The notes beneath the pieces were generated by a model. That model was not told the DNA's origin and made no database searches. It worked only from the letters and a program-made list of their open reading frames with translations. Source: Ifrita kowaldi (taxonomy: Eukaryota; Chordata; Aves; Passeriformes; Cinclosomatidae). From it: a stretch of 64,000 nucleotides of DNA. Below, piece by piece: positions 13,001-25,025 of this stretch. Positions within the stretch are counted from its first letter, which is position 1, and every line of letters starts with the position of its first letter. The position numbers were made by a program, and so were the translations under genes. The DNA lies in the NCBI GenBank assembly GCA_013398055.1, contig VZRS01001727.1, positions 441,087-505,086 on the forward strand. The letters are read 5' to 3'.

Positions 13001-16000
13001 GTATTTTACCTGAAAAAAAAATTACTGAGCTCCAGACTATATTAAACACGGAACTGTTAAAATAGCTTCTATTTTAGCAGCGCCCCTAATTCACACCCAC
13101 TCAAACACCTCCTCGCTCGTTAACCCCATCATCAGACCCAAGTAACTCAAGTGAAATGAGATGGCATTGGGAATGAGGTAATGAACGAAGATTTCTGGAT
13201 AATGTTATTACTTCATGATAGCAGCTCTTGTTAGTGTGACTACAGTAAAAGCTTCTTGGTGTTTCCATTGCAAGCTCTTTGGTGCTCCCACCCCTTCTGC
13301 TTTGTAGACAGCTACTCAGCCAGAAGCAATTTAAAATCTGCTTTTACATCGATTTTGGCTCTTGTTTTGGATTGAAAAGAGTTTGGTGTTTTGATACTTC
13401 ATTATAAAACATGAAAATTGCTGGGGTTTTTCCTCCTAATTGAAATTTCCAGATGAACAATTTAAAGATACGGATTAGCTCTTTTGATGACCCAGCCATA
13501 ATATTAACAATTGAAAAATGTCTCCTAAGATAATTTCAGTATTTCTTGTTTTCGTACAAGCAGATCCATCTTTCTGTCGCAAAAAAGTCCATAGTAAAAA
13601 TGGGTGTGAAGGGGACAATTTTCAAAAAGCACTGTTTTCACTCAGGAGTCTATTTTTTTTTTTCTCCAGTTTACTCAGTGCCTCAAAAAAAGTTCTGGAA
13701 ACCAAATTTAATAAATAGTCAGGGATGGATCAGATGTACTAATGGATTATAGAGCTTGTTACTAGTTAATCAGTGTTAATATAGTCACTGGTTGTGGAAT
13801 ATGTGGCTATGTGGAATTCTTTAGGAGATAAATTAGAGGTTGCAGCCCTGTTGCCAGTGAAGGACATCCTTTTTGCCTCAATATCTAGAATTCAGAGGGA
13901 TATATTTCTGCATTCACACTTGTCTAGTCTTAAGAGGAAAATGCTGATGAGTTAAAGCAGAGAGTGGGCACTTCCATAGGGTAACGCAGGTACACTGGAA
14001 TAATCTGGGACTTAACATCTTGCATCAGGATGGCAGTGGAGAGATGTGGAGAAGGTTGCATTTCCCTTGGTTGGATTGATGCTAAAGACAAAGCTCCCAC
14101 TTGCTATGAAAGCGTGAGGCTCTAGCATTATCCTGGTGATCCACACGGATTGGTGAAACCAGAAGCAGCCATGTAAAGTTCCACAGTTCATCTCATAGCT
14201 CTTCTTGTGCTTGGGTGATAACATAGCATGAGAGGGACATGAAAGTTAAAGATATAATTCCCTTTGACTTTAAATCATGTTATTGTGCCTACAGCTCCCT
14301 AAACCTCAAGTACAGCATGTGCCAACAGGGGAATATTGGTGTGAGTTCCAGGCTTTTTGTGCATGGGTTGCAGTCTGGCCATGCAGTGTCACTGGATGTT
14401 ACTGTCTGCAGTGTCTTGTAGTGGGAGTCAGAAACTGAATCCTGAGGGATTTCAGATGTTTTCAGAGACCACTTTGGGGGAACAAATTCTCTAAGAATTA
14501 AAGACTAAACTTCTGTGCGTGTCCTAATGGAAATGCAAAGTGTCACTTTTCCCATTACATCAGTGTAAGCATGGAAATAGTGAAAAGAACCAGAAAACAG
14601 CTCCTTATGTTATTTCCTGAGAAGTTTGCCAAAGCTTCACAGAGGTTTCAGGCTTTCTGGAGTTTTATGGGCTCCATTGGAGGGGGAGTTTTACAGACCA
14701 CACCCATTTTATCGTAAAATCAAAGAATAAAAAGATTGAACAGCTCTTGAGTTGTTTCTGTTACTTCATTTTGTTAAAGGGGGACTTTCCTATAATGAAG
14801 CAAACTCCAAAATAATGACATTAATTGAGTGCTTTCTGCTCTCTCAGCAATCTCGTTATCAAATAATGGCACTCCCCTCTACATACTCTAATATCTCTTT
14901 GTAGCCTGTTCTCTCCCAAGCTCAAGCATCCCAATTAAACAAACATGCATTTGTGTTTTTAAGCATCCAAGTTATCCAGCTTCTAGCAATGGGGCTAATT
15001 TGAAGTTAGGCACGCCCATGAGTTTTAAGTTGATAGGACTCCCTGTTGAGAACATTAGGAGAAAGTCTGACCGGAGTGAAATTCAGCTGGTTTCTGGTTT
15101 GGAACATAGATTTGCTGTGATACAGTGAGGCTCAAAATATTCTAGTTCAAAACTGGGGCAATTTCTTTGCCAGTGACTGGAATTACAGATTTCCACAGGT
15201 CAAATAAGTTTGATGAACATTTTTCGGCAAGCCTTGTCTTTAATAATACCTAGAACAAAACCACTCTGTTTTAGAAGAGGGCATTCCATGTGAGTTAAGG
15301 CCAAAGGAAAGGTACATGTGAGCTGGAGTTTTCCTTAGTTCTTGTAAAATATTCTGCTTTTATGGAAAGGTATCACAGTGTGCTGCTGGGGAGGACAGCT
15401 GGTGCCCTGTACTGAAACCACAACTTCACAACAGGATCTCATAGGATGAGGTAGGACTTGTTAGCTTTCTTGACGACTTGTGGAAGGACATTGTAAAGCA
15501 ATGAACATGAACAAAAATTACATGAAAACTAAATTTAGTTGAACACATTTGAAAATTTTCTGTGGCACAGAATCGCATAAACTGGGAAGGTAACACTGTG
15601 GGACTGACATTCTTCTCCCCCAAAATAACCTTGTTCTACTTTCTCCACCTCCAAAAACAAAATAAAATAAAATAACTTACACAGCTGGATAAAGATGCCA
15701 TGTCACATTCTATTAGCGTTTCTTGCTAAGAAAAAAGGGAAATGGAAAAAAAATCTCTGCAGAACTATTCTAGAAATCAGTTTGTTTTAGTTTAGCTCTC
15801 GGAGTAAGTCCATTTTCTTCTGCAGCTTGGATGATCTGTCCATCACTGGCCCCTGCCTTTCAATACTCTTCTTCTACCTGCATTTCCTCCTTTATATGTT
15901 CTTTCCAGGGAGGCTTGGCATGAGGGAAGCAGCTCAGACACAGTCCTTAGCTCCCCTTTAAGGCACAAACATCACATTCTTTACTCTCTACCCAAGCTCG

Positions 16001-17665
16001 AAGAGAGCAGCCTTGTTTATGATGGACTGAGAGGTTGTCACTCTCTACCTCCTGCGCCTTTATCCAGACCCTTTGACCACATAATACAACTCAGTTCAAA
16101 GAGCAAATTAAGTTTCTGAGTGAGCTGAGTAGATGTCACTGAGCTCCTGTGTGTGTCAGATAAATGAGGAACAATGTTAATTTATTCCTTCAAGGACAAC
16201 GGATACAATCGTAGGATACTTCAGGTTCAAAAATACTCTTAATGTTAAGAGGGAAACAGTCTGGAAAGAAAATGTTTCTCCTTTGACTGTTTGATTTCAT
16301 AGTTAACAAATGAAGCTACAACTATAAGGGGGCAAAAAATATCAAAGTGTAAGTTTTTACATCTGTTTCTTTTCCCCTCCCACAAACTCTCATTTGGCAA
16401 TGTGGCATTGTTGCTTCTGGTAGGTGATTATCATCTCTTTACTACTTTAAAGAGAGACTTTAGTATTTTAGGACTCACTTCTTATCACGGCTTATCAAGA
16501 AAGAGTTTCTAAAGCAGGCTGAGTGCTGTGGTCCACATGTACTGCAGAATACCTATTTCACTACTTTATGCCTGAAGAAGAGGTACAAGTCACCAAGGAA
16601 TTCTAGAATCATCAATATATAGGAACCTGATACCATATCGGCATTCAAGTTAGCAAATCCATGTTCTCAAAATAAGAAATGCAGTTGACCTTAATCTTTC
16701 TACTACTAGCTCTGCACTTAACTTCAGGAGACACAGAGTATTCAGATTTGAAGTAATTAATTCAGTATCAGTCCTAACACAGGCACAGATTTTCCCTGAC
16801 TTAATTCCCTGTTGAATACAACAACTTAAAATGCAAACAGAAAATCTATAAATAAAAACTGGAGAAAGAGTTGCTTAAGGAAATGTGTGTAAAATAGTGA
16901 AATGCCTTAATTATAGCTCGGCAGTCTGAAATATATAGAACCTTATTTACAGTAATTCTGCTGGCAGTGCTTGCTTGTTAACTACTCTGGTCACTTAATG
17001 GATAACAGTGAATGATTATATACAGTACCAGTCAAGTAAAGCAATGCAATATGAAATAAGTATTTTGTCAAACGGCCACTCATAGAATTTTGGTCTCTCA
17101 AAAGAGAAATTATGCTTACTGAAGTCAGGTGCTCTGAGCTAGTTCCAAAAATCTGGATATATGTATAAAAAAATAAAGCTCCTGGGAAGCATACCTGTGG
17201 TAAACAAATAGGCAGTAGTGAGTTTTTTTCTACAGTAGTGAGTAAAATGTCTGGGCCACTTTACTGACTTCAAGCTTCTAATTTGCCAAAGCTGTACTGG
17301 AGCAGCAGTCTCCATGTGGAACCTTCATTCAAACACTTCATCTTCATTACAGAATAGTCAGCTCTATTCTGCATTACGGAATAGTTGGTGATAAAGGGAA
17401 TGCAGTTTACAAAACAAATGCACCTTCTTAAGCTGCACATGCCTGTTGTTTATTAGTCCTCTATGTTACCACTGCCCATTTTACTGTATAATCCATAAGG
17501 AATATGCTGTCAAAAGTATGTCCTTACTTTAAATAAATTCTTTTGCAATTCTTTCTAACATTAGAAATTCCATTGGCACAAAAATAATTAATAATAGTGG
17601 CAGCAAGAATATACTATTATATTCTGGTACTTCACAACAAACTATAGGAATAGATTGTTGACAGC

Positions 17666-17689
17666 TTTTTTTTTTTTTTTTTTTTTTTT
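17666..17689. repeat. Poly-T run (24 T)
   Basis: Twenty-four uninterrupted T followed by AATTTTTTAAAATAC. No adjacent retroposon body is recognisable, so this looks like a simple repeat rather than a poly-A tail of a processed copy. Confidence 0.9.
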
Positions 17690-20618
17690 AATTTTTTAAA
17701 ATACATACAATATTAATTACTTTCCTCGAAGGGGACACTGTTTGTCTGCAGCATTTCATCCAGCAGGCTTTTTCCATGAGACATTATCAAATTTCCTCTC
17801 CAATTGCATTCCATATAGTCATTCTATTTCAATTACTGTCATATGGTGTGAACATGGTATGTATGAATATGTAGGCCACTTGGGCAGTTTTCCAGTTAAA
17901 ATCTCTTTACTTGTAAATAGCAGACAATCTTAAATACACAGTTTGCAATGATATTTTATCACAGAGACTAACAGATCGTATTAGTCTCTGATAGGAAGTG
18001 TCTATTGATAAGTTCCTACAGTTACATCCTGTAGAAGGATTGTCTTCTTGTTAAAGGCATGGGACAAAGGAGCCATGAGGTCTAGGCTCTAATCAGAAGT
18101 TTCCTACAGTCTTCCTGTGTCACCAGGAGCAGTCAGTTACGTTGTGGGTGCTGGTTGTCACCTTGCTAATAGCTGAACAGCATTTATCCACTGGCAGAAT
18201 TAAAGACTTCTTTTCAAGGAAAACTGCATTTCTTCACATTTGAGGGTGTTATAGTTAGAGTCTTTCCCACTGAAGCTGCTGTAAATACAAAGAGTTGTAC
18301 TTCAGTTAAAATGTGTGTCCTAGCCATCAAAATTACATCAGTTTCTAAGAAAACTCAGAGCTACCATAAATTGTACGTACATGTTTTACTTTATTCACTC
18401 TTACTGTTCTACAATGAAAGCAAGCATTGTTTTGAATGTACTGCAGTGGAAGTCTTACTTCAGAAGTAAACCTAAAGCTCATTCAGTTTTTCAGGGACCT
18501 GGATTCCAGCCTTACTTCTGGATGCCAAGGATCCCCAGTTGGTCATACCTTGGAAGTTCCAAATGAGAAAAGAACTAGTGCATTCATCCTGGCACAGGCA
18601 AAGCGGGCCTGTTGACTACAGTGGGATTATTCTCAGGAATAAGGGCTGCAGGCCTGGAACCCTAGAGATCAGCTACCAGAATCATATTTTATGAAGACTT
18701 GTGGTTGCTGATTCTAGAAGTGATGTTTTTCTAATATGAGAGAGATGGTGATTACAAGGCTGTGCCTGTAACTTGCTTGCAAGTGTATAAATAAAGCCTT
18801 GTTCTGTTTGTGAATGCTTCACAGTTTTTCTAATGAGAACTTGTTTTTCTCAATGTTTCCTTTTACGTCTCAGGTTTTTTTTAAGGCTAGAGAGACCGTT
18901 ATATTGTCTAGTCTGACAAAACAAGATGTAAAATATTATTGAGCACAATAAATTTTGTTTAAAGTTCACCTTCATAAAACACGTCTGATCTTGACTGAGA
19001 CATCATGAGTCAAAATTTCTCTAGGCAGTTCCTCCAAGTGTCACCAATGCTCTCTGATTAAAAGCAGTATATTAATTATCTATTAACTAGCCCAGTCTTA
19101 ACTTTCTAATATTTACTATTGTTCCTTGATATGTGATTTACTTACCCGTCGTCTGCCCTTAGGCTAAATGCAGAGCGTAGCCAGGATGGGAGTTTTCAAA
19201 GAAAGTTAGCTGGGTTTTGAGGCCATGGGAAGGAGCAGAGCAGCTTTTCAACATTTGGTGTATTTTCTCTAACCTCTGTGTGGTCCACAGTTCTGGGGTG
19301 AATTCATCCAGCTTGCTATTTTTTGCTTGGCGAATAAAGGAAACATTAGTCCAGACAAGGTCCTCTGCCACAGAGAGTCTCTGCATGCCGCAGCACTGGG
19401 AGCAGGGCACTTTCTTGTAGGAATTGGCTGTGATAAAGTCAAGTGTTAGGCAGAGCAGTAATAATTCTCAACTCTGTTCAGAATTCTGTGGAACAAAACA
19501 AAATAAAATAAATCCCAAAATACACCAAAATACTTTTAAGTGCATCTCGGGATCTCAAGCTTTATTGTTATTATCTGAAATTATCCCAAAGTGAAAGCTA
19601 GCAAATTCACCTTGCAATGGGTTCTTTGCGCAAGTTTTTAAAGGGGCTTACTGCCTTTGTGTTCAAATATTATCTTTATTTTCTGCAAATCTCCCAGTTG
19701 ATGCAAACAGGGGCCACTTAAAAACCTTTGCTGAAGTTTGAATGTACAAATTAGCATGTTCCTTTGAAATGTTTGACTATCAGTCTTTGAAGGAAACTCA
19801 GACAAAAATAAAATCTGGCATTTCTACCTTTCAAATACATAAATGAAGAAATTTTTGTAGAATTTCTAGCAAGCATTGCTACCAGTCACTAATGCTTTAA
19901 TTCTAATTTCTGTAGTTTTTATCTATGTTGCCAGTACTTTTAAAAAACTGACTTACAGCAGGATGTATGTCAAATGTTTGCTTTAGGTGAATTCCCTTTT
20001 CTTTACAACAGAAAAACCACCAGAACAGATTTGAAATTAATTCTGTTTGCCTTAATCAAGGTTTTCATGCCTTATATAAGCATAAATTTTGAGGTAAAGA
20101 AAAATGAAATTCATGTATTCTGAGTGAGTCTCATTTTATATCATTTCCCTCCCCCCCACCCCTGATTATGCAAAAAAAACAAAGAGGAAGGCCATTCATG
20201 TGTATATTTTTAATGATGGGTCTCAGAATGACAAAGAAATTGAAGTGGTGGATCAGTCAGCAGTTAAAACACTCAGGCGCAGTGGTTTGTAAATTCATCG
20301 CTGTGGTGTCTTCACTGAAAAAACACTTTATCAGAAACAAATTTATTGCAGTAACTGATTCAGTTCCCAGTCCCACCTGTCTCTGTCTGTGTTTTTTTAA
20401 TAACAGCTCTTAATCTCCACTGTTCACTAATAAAAATATTTTAATAAGAGATAATACTGTAATCCAAATGCCTATAGGTGCTTGAATCAACTATTCCTGC
20501 CTGTGTAATTGCTAGCACTTTGTTCAACCCTTTTTAAAGCTGCTATTAAATCTCATTCTCATTTTCTGTACTAATAGAACAAGAATTCATTTTTAGTGTA
20601 CCCTCCAAGCAGTAATGA

Positions 20619-20644
20619 GCATTGTTAACGTGTAACAACAATGC
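20619..20644. promoter_or_regulatory. Inverted pair of SOX-type sites
   Basis: GCATTGTT (20619-20626) and AACAATGC (20637-20644) form a perfect 8-bp inverted repeat around a 10-bp spacer (AACGTGTAAC). Each arm contains the SOX core AACAAT/ATTGTT. SoxD proteins dimerise and favour paired HMG sites, so SOX5/SOX6 autoregulation is a reasonable guess. Core sites alone are frequent; the symmetry is what stands out. Confidence 0.28.
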
Positions 20645-22100
20645 CCAAGGGGAAAGTTTCCAAAGCTGGCCTAACCTTAAGGCTTTGCTGTTGATGTACT
20701 ACAGAGTCATCAAGCCAAGAGGTCTTAGAACTAGTCCATTTCGAGAGTTCAGCTGAATATTTCTACTTAATATATTGGAAGAATTATAAATGGTTTAGGT
20801 GGTGACCTAGGGAGGAAGGGGATTTTTTGTTTAATACCTTAAGAATAGAGGGGCAGCATTAAAAAATTAATGATACCTCCTGCTTATTTTAAAGTGTATC
20901 AAATTGTGCTTTTGTTCTGATGATTTTGCTTTCATACAGATTTTCATAAGAGGTTAATGAGAAAACATTAACAAAACGTGCAATATTGCACATGGGCAGG
21001 GGAGCCTAAACATAGTCATTTAGTTATAAACAAACAATAGATGTTACTTTTTAATTGCTTTTTCAGAAGCCCAGTTCTGCCTTCTTGAAGAAGTATTATC
21101 TATCTTTTAAATTCAGAATATTATCCTTATTTATTACGTATAGCAAAAATAAACCTGCCTAAAGCAATAGTGCTTCATTGATTGCAACTGAATGCCTTGG
21201 TCACAACAAACCAGTCAAGACCGTATAGATAAGAAGTCCTGTATGAGGTGCAGCAAAATGACCTCTTGAAGTGCTAGAATTTGACATTGGATCTTCAGGT
21301 TAGCTGATGGTGGTGGATTTGCCTTAGCCAGTCTCTGTTTGGGGTAAAAATTAAGAGGCTCAAACCCAGTGTATTAGTGGAGTGATACAGAATAGCATTA
21401 TTTTCCTTGCACTTTCTGAGGTCTTGGTTTCATTACTGTATAGGATATAAGGGTACATTTTAGATGATAGTTGAATATTTCTACAGAGAATTATTCATTG
21501 TTCCAAAATATGAAGCCAGTAGGGAAGCAGAGGTAGAAATGTTCTTTTGTTGGAGTTCAGTTTGACTATGAAATGAATGCACAAATTATTGTCATTTAGC
21601 CATCTTGTTTCACAGCACTTCGTCACACCATTGCCCTTTCCTTGGGTATGAGCTAGAGATCATGTCCTGAAACGTCTAAATATGAATAGACAAGTTCAGT
21701 AATGCAAAAGCTCACAAATAGTGAAAGTCCAAGAAATGTGCTGCATGTTGTGTATTTCTTTACAGTTTTTGAATTGGGAGGGTGATATAGGGGCAATCTT
21801 ACTTGCCAATTAGGTTTCAAACTCTTGCAATTTCATAAACATATGCTTTTCATTTTAGAGCTGGGCCTGATACTGCTTTTTCTGGAGAATAGTTGGTTTG
21901 TGTTGCGTCGGTTTGTGTAGACAGAGACTTTTAAGAGAGGACTCTAATAAGGGACTCCTTATAAAATTTTAATAATGTTTGGTTTTAATTCTCAAAATAA
22001 ATCAAATTGAGCTGCGATGTTGAATCTGATAACAGGGGGACAGAAGGTTTTACAAAGCATGAATGAAGGCTTTATAGATTTTCTTTCACCCTCCTTCCAG

Positions 22101-22139
22101 GTTACTCAACACCGTACCGTGTGTTTCATTTCTCTTCAG
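22101..22139 (+). other. Candidate in-frame microexon (39 nt)
   Basis: A strong acceptor (TTTCTTTCACCCTCCTTCCAG ending 22100) and a moderate donor (CAG|GTGTGT at 22140) enclose 39 nt. In the phase-0 frame of this intron it reads VTQHRTVCFISLQ without a stop. It lies 2.7 kb before exon A, so inclusion would insert 13 residues in the glutamine-rich linker before QLYAAQ. The segment's own 3' end is also pyrimidine-rich, so it could be a double decoy acceptor instead. Confidence 0.17.
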
Positions 22140-23069
22140 GTGTGTCCGTCCCTGAAGTGAGAATAAGGCATTTGAAATTCCATATATTCCATTTTTCACC
22201 TGAAAATAGGGCTTTCTTCTGGGTTGTTGCATAGAAAAATACATTCCCAGTGCTTATTTAGTCTGCATGCATTGTCAGAAAGGTGGTTGATGACAGTACT
22301 GTGAGGGAACCAGCTTCCAGCCATTGCTCAGAGACCACTGGAAGGCGTAAGATGTGCAGATTCCTTGGACACCGTGTTGTGCATGTATTTCATGTAGTTT
22401 AGTTCTTGTGTTTCCATCTTTGGATAAAGATTCATTTGGAAAAGTCTTCCCCACGCAGAAATTTCTGTAAAGCTCAGTCCTCAGCAGGCCATGTATGGCC
22501 TGTCAGTAATCTCCAGTTGGCTCAGGGCTGCCAAGTGTCCAAACTGACTGTGTTATTTTTATGTGGACTGGACATATTCTCTGATATCTAATCTATAGAT
22601 TAGCAGCAAGCTTGAACCTTTCCTGCCTAATGGCCATTTGACTTTCTTTTGTCTTTTTCCCATAGTTGCCTAGATTTGTTTTGTCATTTTTACACAAGGG
22701 AGCAAAAGAAAAGGAAAAGCTTTCCCTAGATCTGCTCTGTCAACTCCAGAGTCCCATTACGTTTGAGTTGTTCCCTAATCATGTATCCCATTTCTTTAAC
22801 AAGCATTGCCCCTCTGATATATTAATTCATACATAATGCTGGCTTGGTTTTCGTTGAACTGACTGCTGTAGTTCTTCCCTAGTTCACAGAGTTCCTTTCT
22901 CCCTGCAGAATTTGGGCTTCTTCAGAAAGAATGAATGGATATGAGCTTCAACTGATAAATACACGCATTTGAGTCTGTGACTTATTTGGGGCTGGATTGT
23001 TTTTGATGACTTTATCTGTAGTTGATTTGCATCTGTTTGGCTCAGACTCGCTGGGGGTAACACATAGAA

Positions 23070-23330
23070 TAAATGAATAAATAAATTTGAGGAAAAGGCA
23101 AAAACAAAGCAGATGAATGAATGGATGATAGGGAAAGAGAGGGAGACTAAGCAGAATGGGATGGATAAATGGTGATTAAGAAGTACAGAAAAATAAGGAT
23201 CAAGCAGTGATCCAAGTAGAGAAAAGAAATAAAAAGGATTCAAACCTGAAAATAATAACGAGTCTGAAAAGAATAGAGTGAAAAAGAAACAAATAAAAAC
23301 TTGGTGCCCAATTACACTTAAAAGAGCAGT
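23070..23330. repeat. Purine-rich, low-complexity stretch
   Basis: Strong A/G bias on the + strand, with GAATGAATAAATAAAT-type words (23069-23088), GATGAATGAATGGATGAT (23112-23129) and GGGAAAGAGAGGGAGACTAA. The minus strand is correspondingly pyrimidine-rich, which explains the open minus-strand frames here (22884-23243 and 23200-23460), rich in F, L and S; these are not credible proteins. Confidence 0.7.
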
Positions 23331-23824
23331 GAGCTACTTTTAAATGTGTGAAAGGGCTAGGACTGTGCACCAGCAAAGGGAAGAGTTTGTACAGGGAATC
23401 ATGGGACAATGCCCAGGGCTGTCCAAGACTCAGAGCAGGAAGTCTTGCCCATTTGATCAAGTTAAGGGCTTCTGTACTATGAGCTCATATTAGTAATGTC
23501 TCTGCACCTTTTGCACAGATCCATGTGTAATAATCGTGAAATGAGTCCTCATATTCCTCTTTCAGACTTGATGGTTTGGGATGGCATTTCTTTGTGCCCT
23601 CCAACCTTCGTTCTTCTATCAGCATATAGAATTAACTGAGAAACAACATCAAAACAACTAAGCACTACCAACAAGACTTCTTAGACTTAGTCATGTTGAA
23701 GCCACCCTGTTTTTCACGTCCAGTTTCATATTTCTGCATGTTATCCCTTGTCATACTGCATCTTAGAAGCTCTATTAGCACCTGCAGGCAGAGAGTATCT
23801 TTGTTCAGTGTTACACATGTACTG

Positions 23825-23860
23825 CACAGCACTAGTCACTCACACAGCACTAGTGTGAGT
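23825..23860. repeat. 12-bp direct repeat overlapping a perfect hairpin
   Basis: CACAGCACTAGT occurs at 23825-23836 and 23843-23854. ACTCACAC (23838-23845) and GTGTGAGT (23853-23860) form a perfect 8-bp stem with a 7-nt loop. The stem is too short for a microRNA precursor. Confidence 0.85.
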
Positions 23861-24339
23861 CCTGGAAAAGGATGCTGGGGCTGAGGAGGGAAAACCTTTG
23901 TTAGTACATTCCTGCTCTCGTAGGCTCCTGACTTGGGAATTCCTCCCTGTTCACAAAGCAGCACCAATTGTTGCTTCTCCTGCCCACCATGTTTATTTTC
24001 TCCGTGTTTTATTAGGAGGTCAGGGGAGCTTCCAGGCACTTCTAGTTTGCCTACTTTCTAACTGCTTTTGACCTCTGTCCCTTAAACTCTTACTGTAGTG
24101 CTTAACTTTAAACAGGTGCCTGTGATTATAAGTATTCACATGTTAATAATAAAATATGTGTTTAAAGTGCCTTACTGGTTTAGTTCTGAAGAGAAAAATA
24201 TTTCCACTCTGTGTCTACATTGCATCTATCACAGAAAGGGTTCTTAGAATTAATTGGGGCTTCTAATAGTTAATGGACAGTACTTTACCACTGATAAGTG
24301 TATATTTATATTGACTCTAGTGGTTCCCCACAATCCAAC

Positions 24340-24355
24340 TGAGAGTGGACTCTCA
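24340..24355. repeat. Short palindrome
   Basis: TGAGAGT-GG-ACTCTCA: 7-bp arms with a 2-nt centre, about 520 bp upstream of exon A. No T run follows it and no function is evident. Confidence 0.75.
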
Positions 24356-24875
24356 CAGTAATTACTAAATAAAATTTTGACGTTCCCTGTCCCAAACACC
24401 TTACAGCCTGGGAAAACAGGGAAAACACATCAAATAAAATAAAGAAACATAAAATGGTAGCAGAGAGACCGTCATATCAAACAGCGTATGTGTTTCACAG
24501 GGGTTGATGCATATTACTGGTGGAAATGCCTTTATGCCTATGTCGTCTCAGGAAAGGAAAGATTGTCCAGTATCTCAGGCAAACCATGAGGATTAGCTTC
24601 TGTTCCCTGTTTTGAATCCCTGGACACACAGGGAAACTGGGACACTTCTAATGGTGACATCTCTTGTTCATCCCTGGAGGAATGAGCCACAAAAGAGAAG
24701 ATGACAATTCATGTCTTGAAACATACATGTGCTAAATAAAAAATACCCATTGGAAGGAAAATATATCATCTGCAGTAACAGAAGTTTCGCAAAGATTATT
24801 TATTTATTGATGATGTCTCTCCTGTCTTCCACCTCACCCCAATTTTTTCTTTTGTTTTTTTTTGTTCTGTTTTTC

Positions 24876-24881
24876 CAGCAG
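24876..24881 (+). other. SOX5: NAGNAG acceptor (CAGCAG) at exon A
   Basis: The acceptor of exon A reads CCAG|CAG|TTG. Splicing after 24878 keeps one extra glutamine; splicing after 24881 removes it. The neighbouring protein is glutamine-rich (LQLQ before QLYAAQ in mammalian SOX5, from memory), so either form is tolerable. Tandem CAGCAG acceptors are commonly used alternatively in vertebrates. Confidence 0.6.
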
Positions 24882-25025
24882 TTGTATGCTGCCCAACTTG
24901 CTGCGATGCAAGTGTCTCCGGGAGGCAAGATTCCTGGCATTCCCCAGGGGAACCTTGGTGCTGCCATGTCCCCTACCAGCATCCACACAGACAAGAGCAC
25001 AAACAGCCCTCCACCCAAAAGCAAG
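24879..25025 (+). CDS. SOX5: SOX5 coding exon A (internal, phase 0 to 0)
   Basis: Internal exon of SOX5, a nuclear SoxD transcription factor that has an HMG box but no transactivation domain of its own. It works as a partner or antagonist of other SOX proteins in cartilage, neural and neural-crest cells. The exon is 147 nt, 49 codons, starting QLYAAQLAAMQVSPGGK and ending STNSPPPKSK. This matches the SOX5 linker that follows the glutamine-rich first coiled coil; SOX6 differs strongly after VSPG. A long T-rich tract ending CAG precedes it, and GTACTG follows, a weak donor. Both ends are phase 0, so it can be skipped in frame. From memory, mammalian SOX5 differs at two positions here (GGKLPG and GAAVSP, against GGKIPG and GAAMSP). 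The methionine at 24906 is in frame. The intron frame stays open on both sides of the exon, which makes the apparent ORF much longer than the exon. Confidence 0.95.

Larger units (their letters stand above)
1..24878 (+). other. SOX5: SOX5 intron upstream of exon A (3' part)
   Basis: Non-coding DNA ending at the acceptor of exon A; the upstream exon is not in the window. It holds a roughly 0.6 kb CR1 fragment (7893-8506), small tandem duplications, a T24 run, a purine-rich tract near 23.1-23.3 kb, a paired inverted SOX-type motif (20619-20644) and two octamer-containing motif groups (near 2.98 and 5.1 kb). Two segments with good splice sites at both ends (8735-8806 and 22101-22139) are described separately. 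Open frames up to 152 codons occur but match no protein I recognise. The intron is phase 0 at its 3' end. Confidence 0.9.

Noticed and set aside
22884..23460. Two minus-strand open frames rich in F, L and S
   Set aside because: They arise from the purine-rich plus strand at 23.07-23.33 kb.
23838..23860. Hairpin considered as a microRNA precursor
   Set aside because: The stem is only 8 bp.
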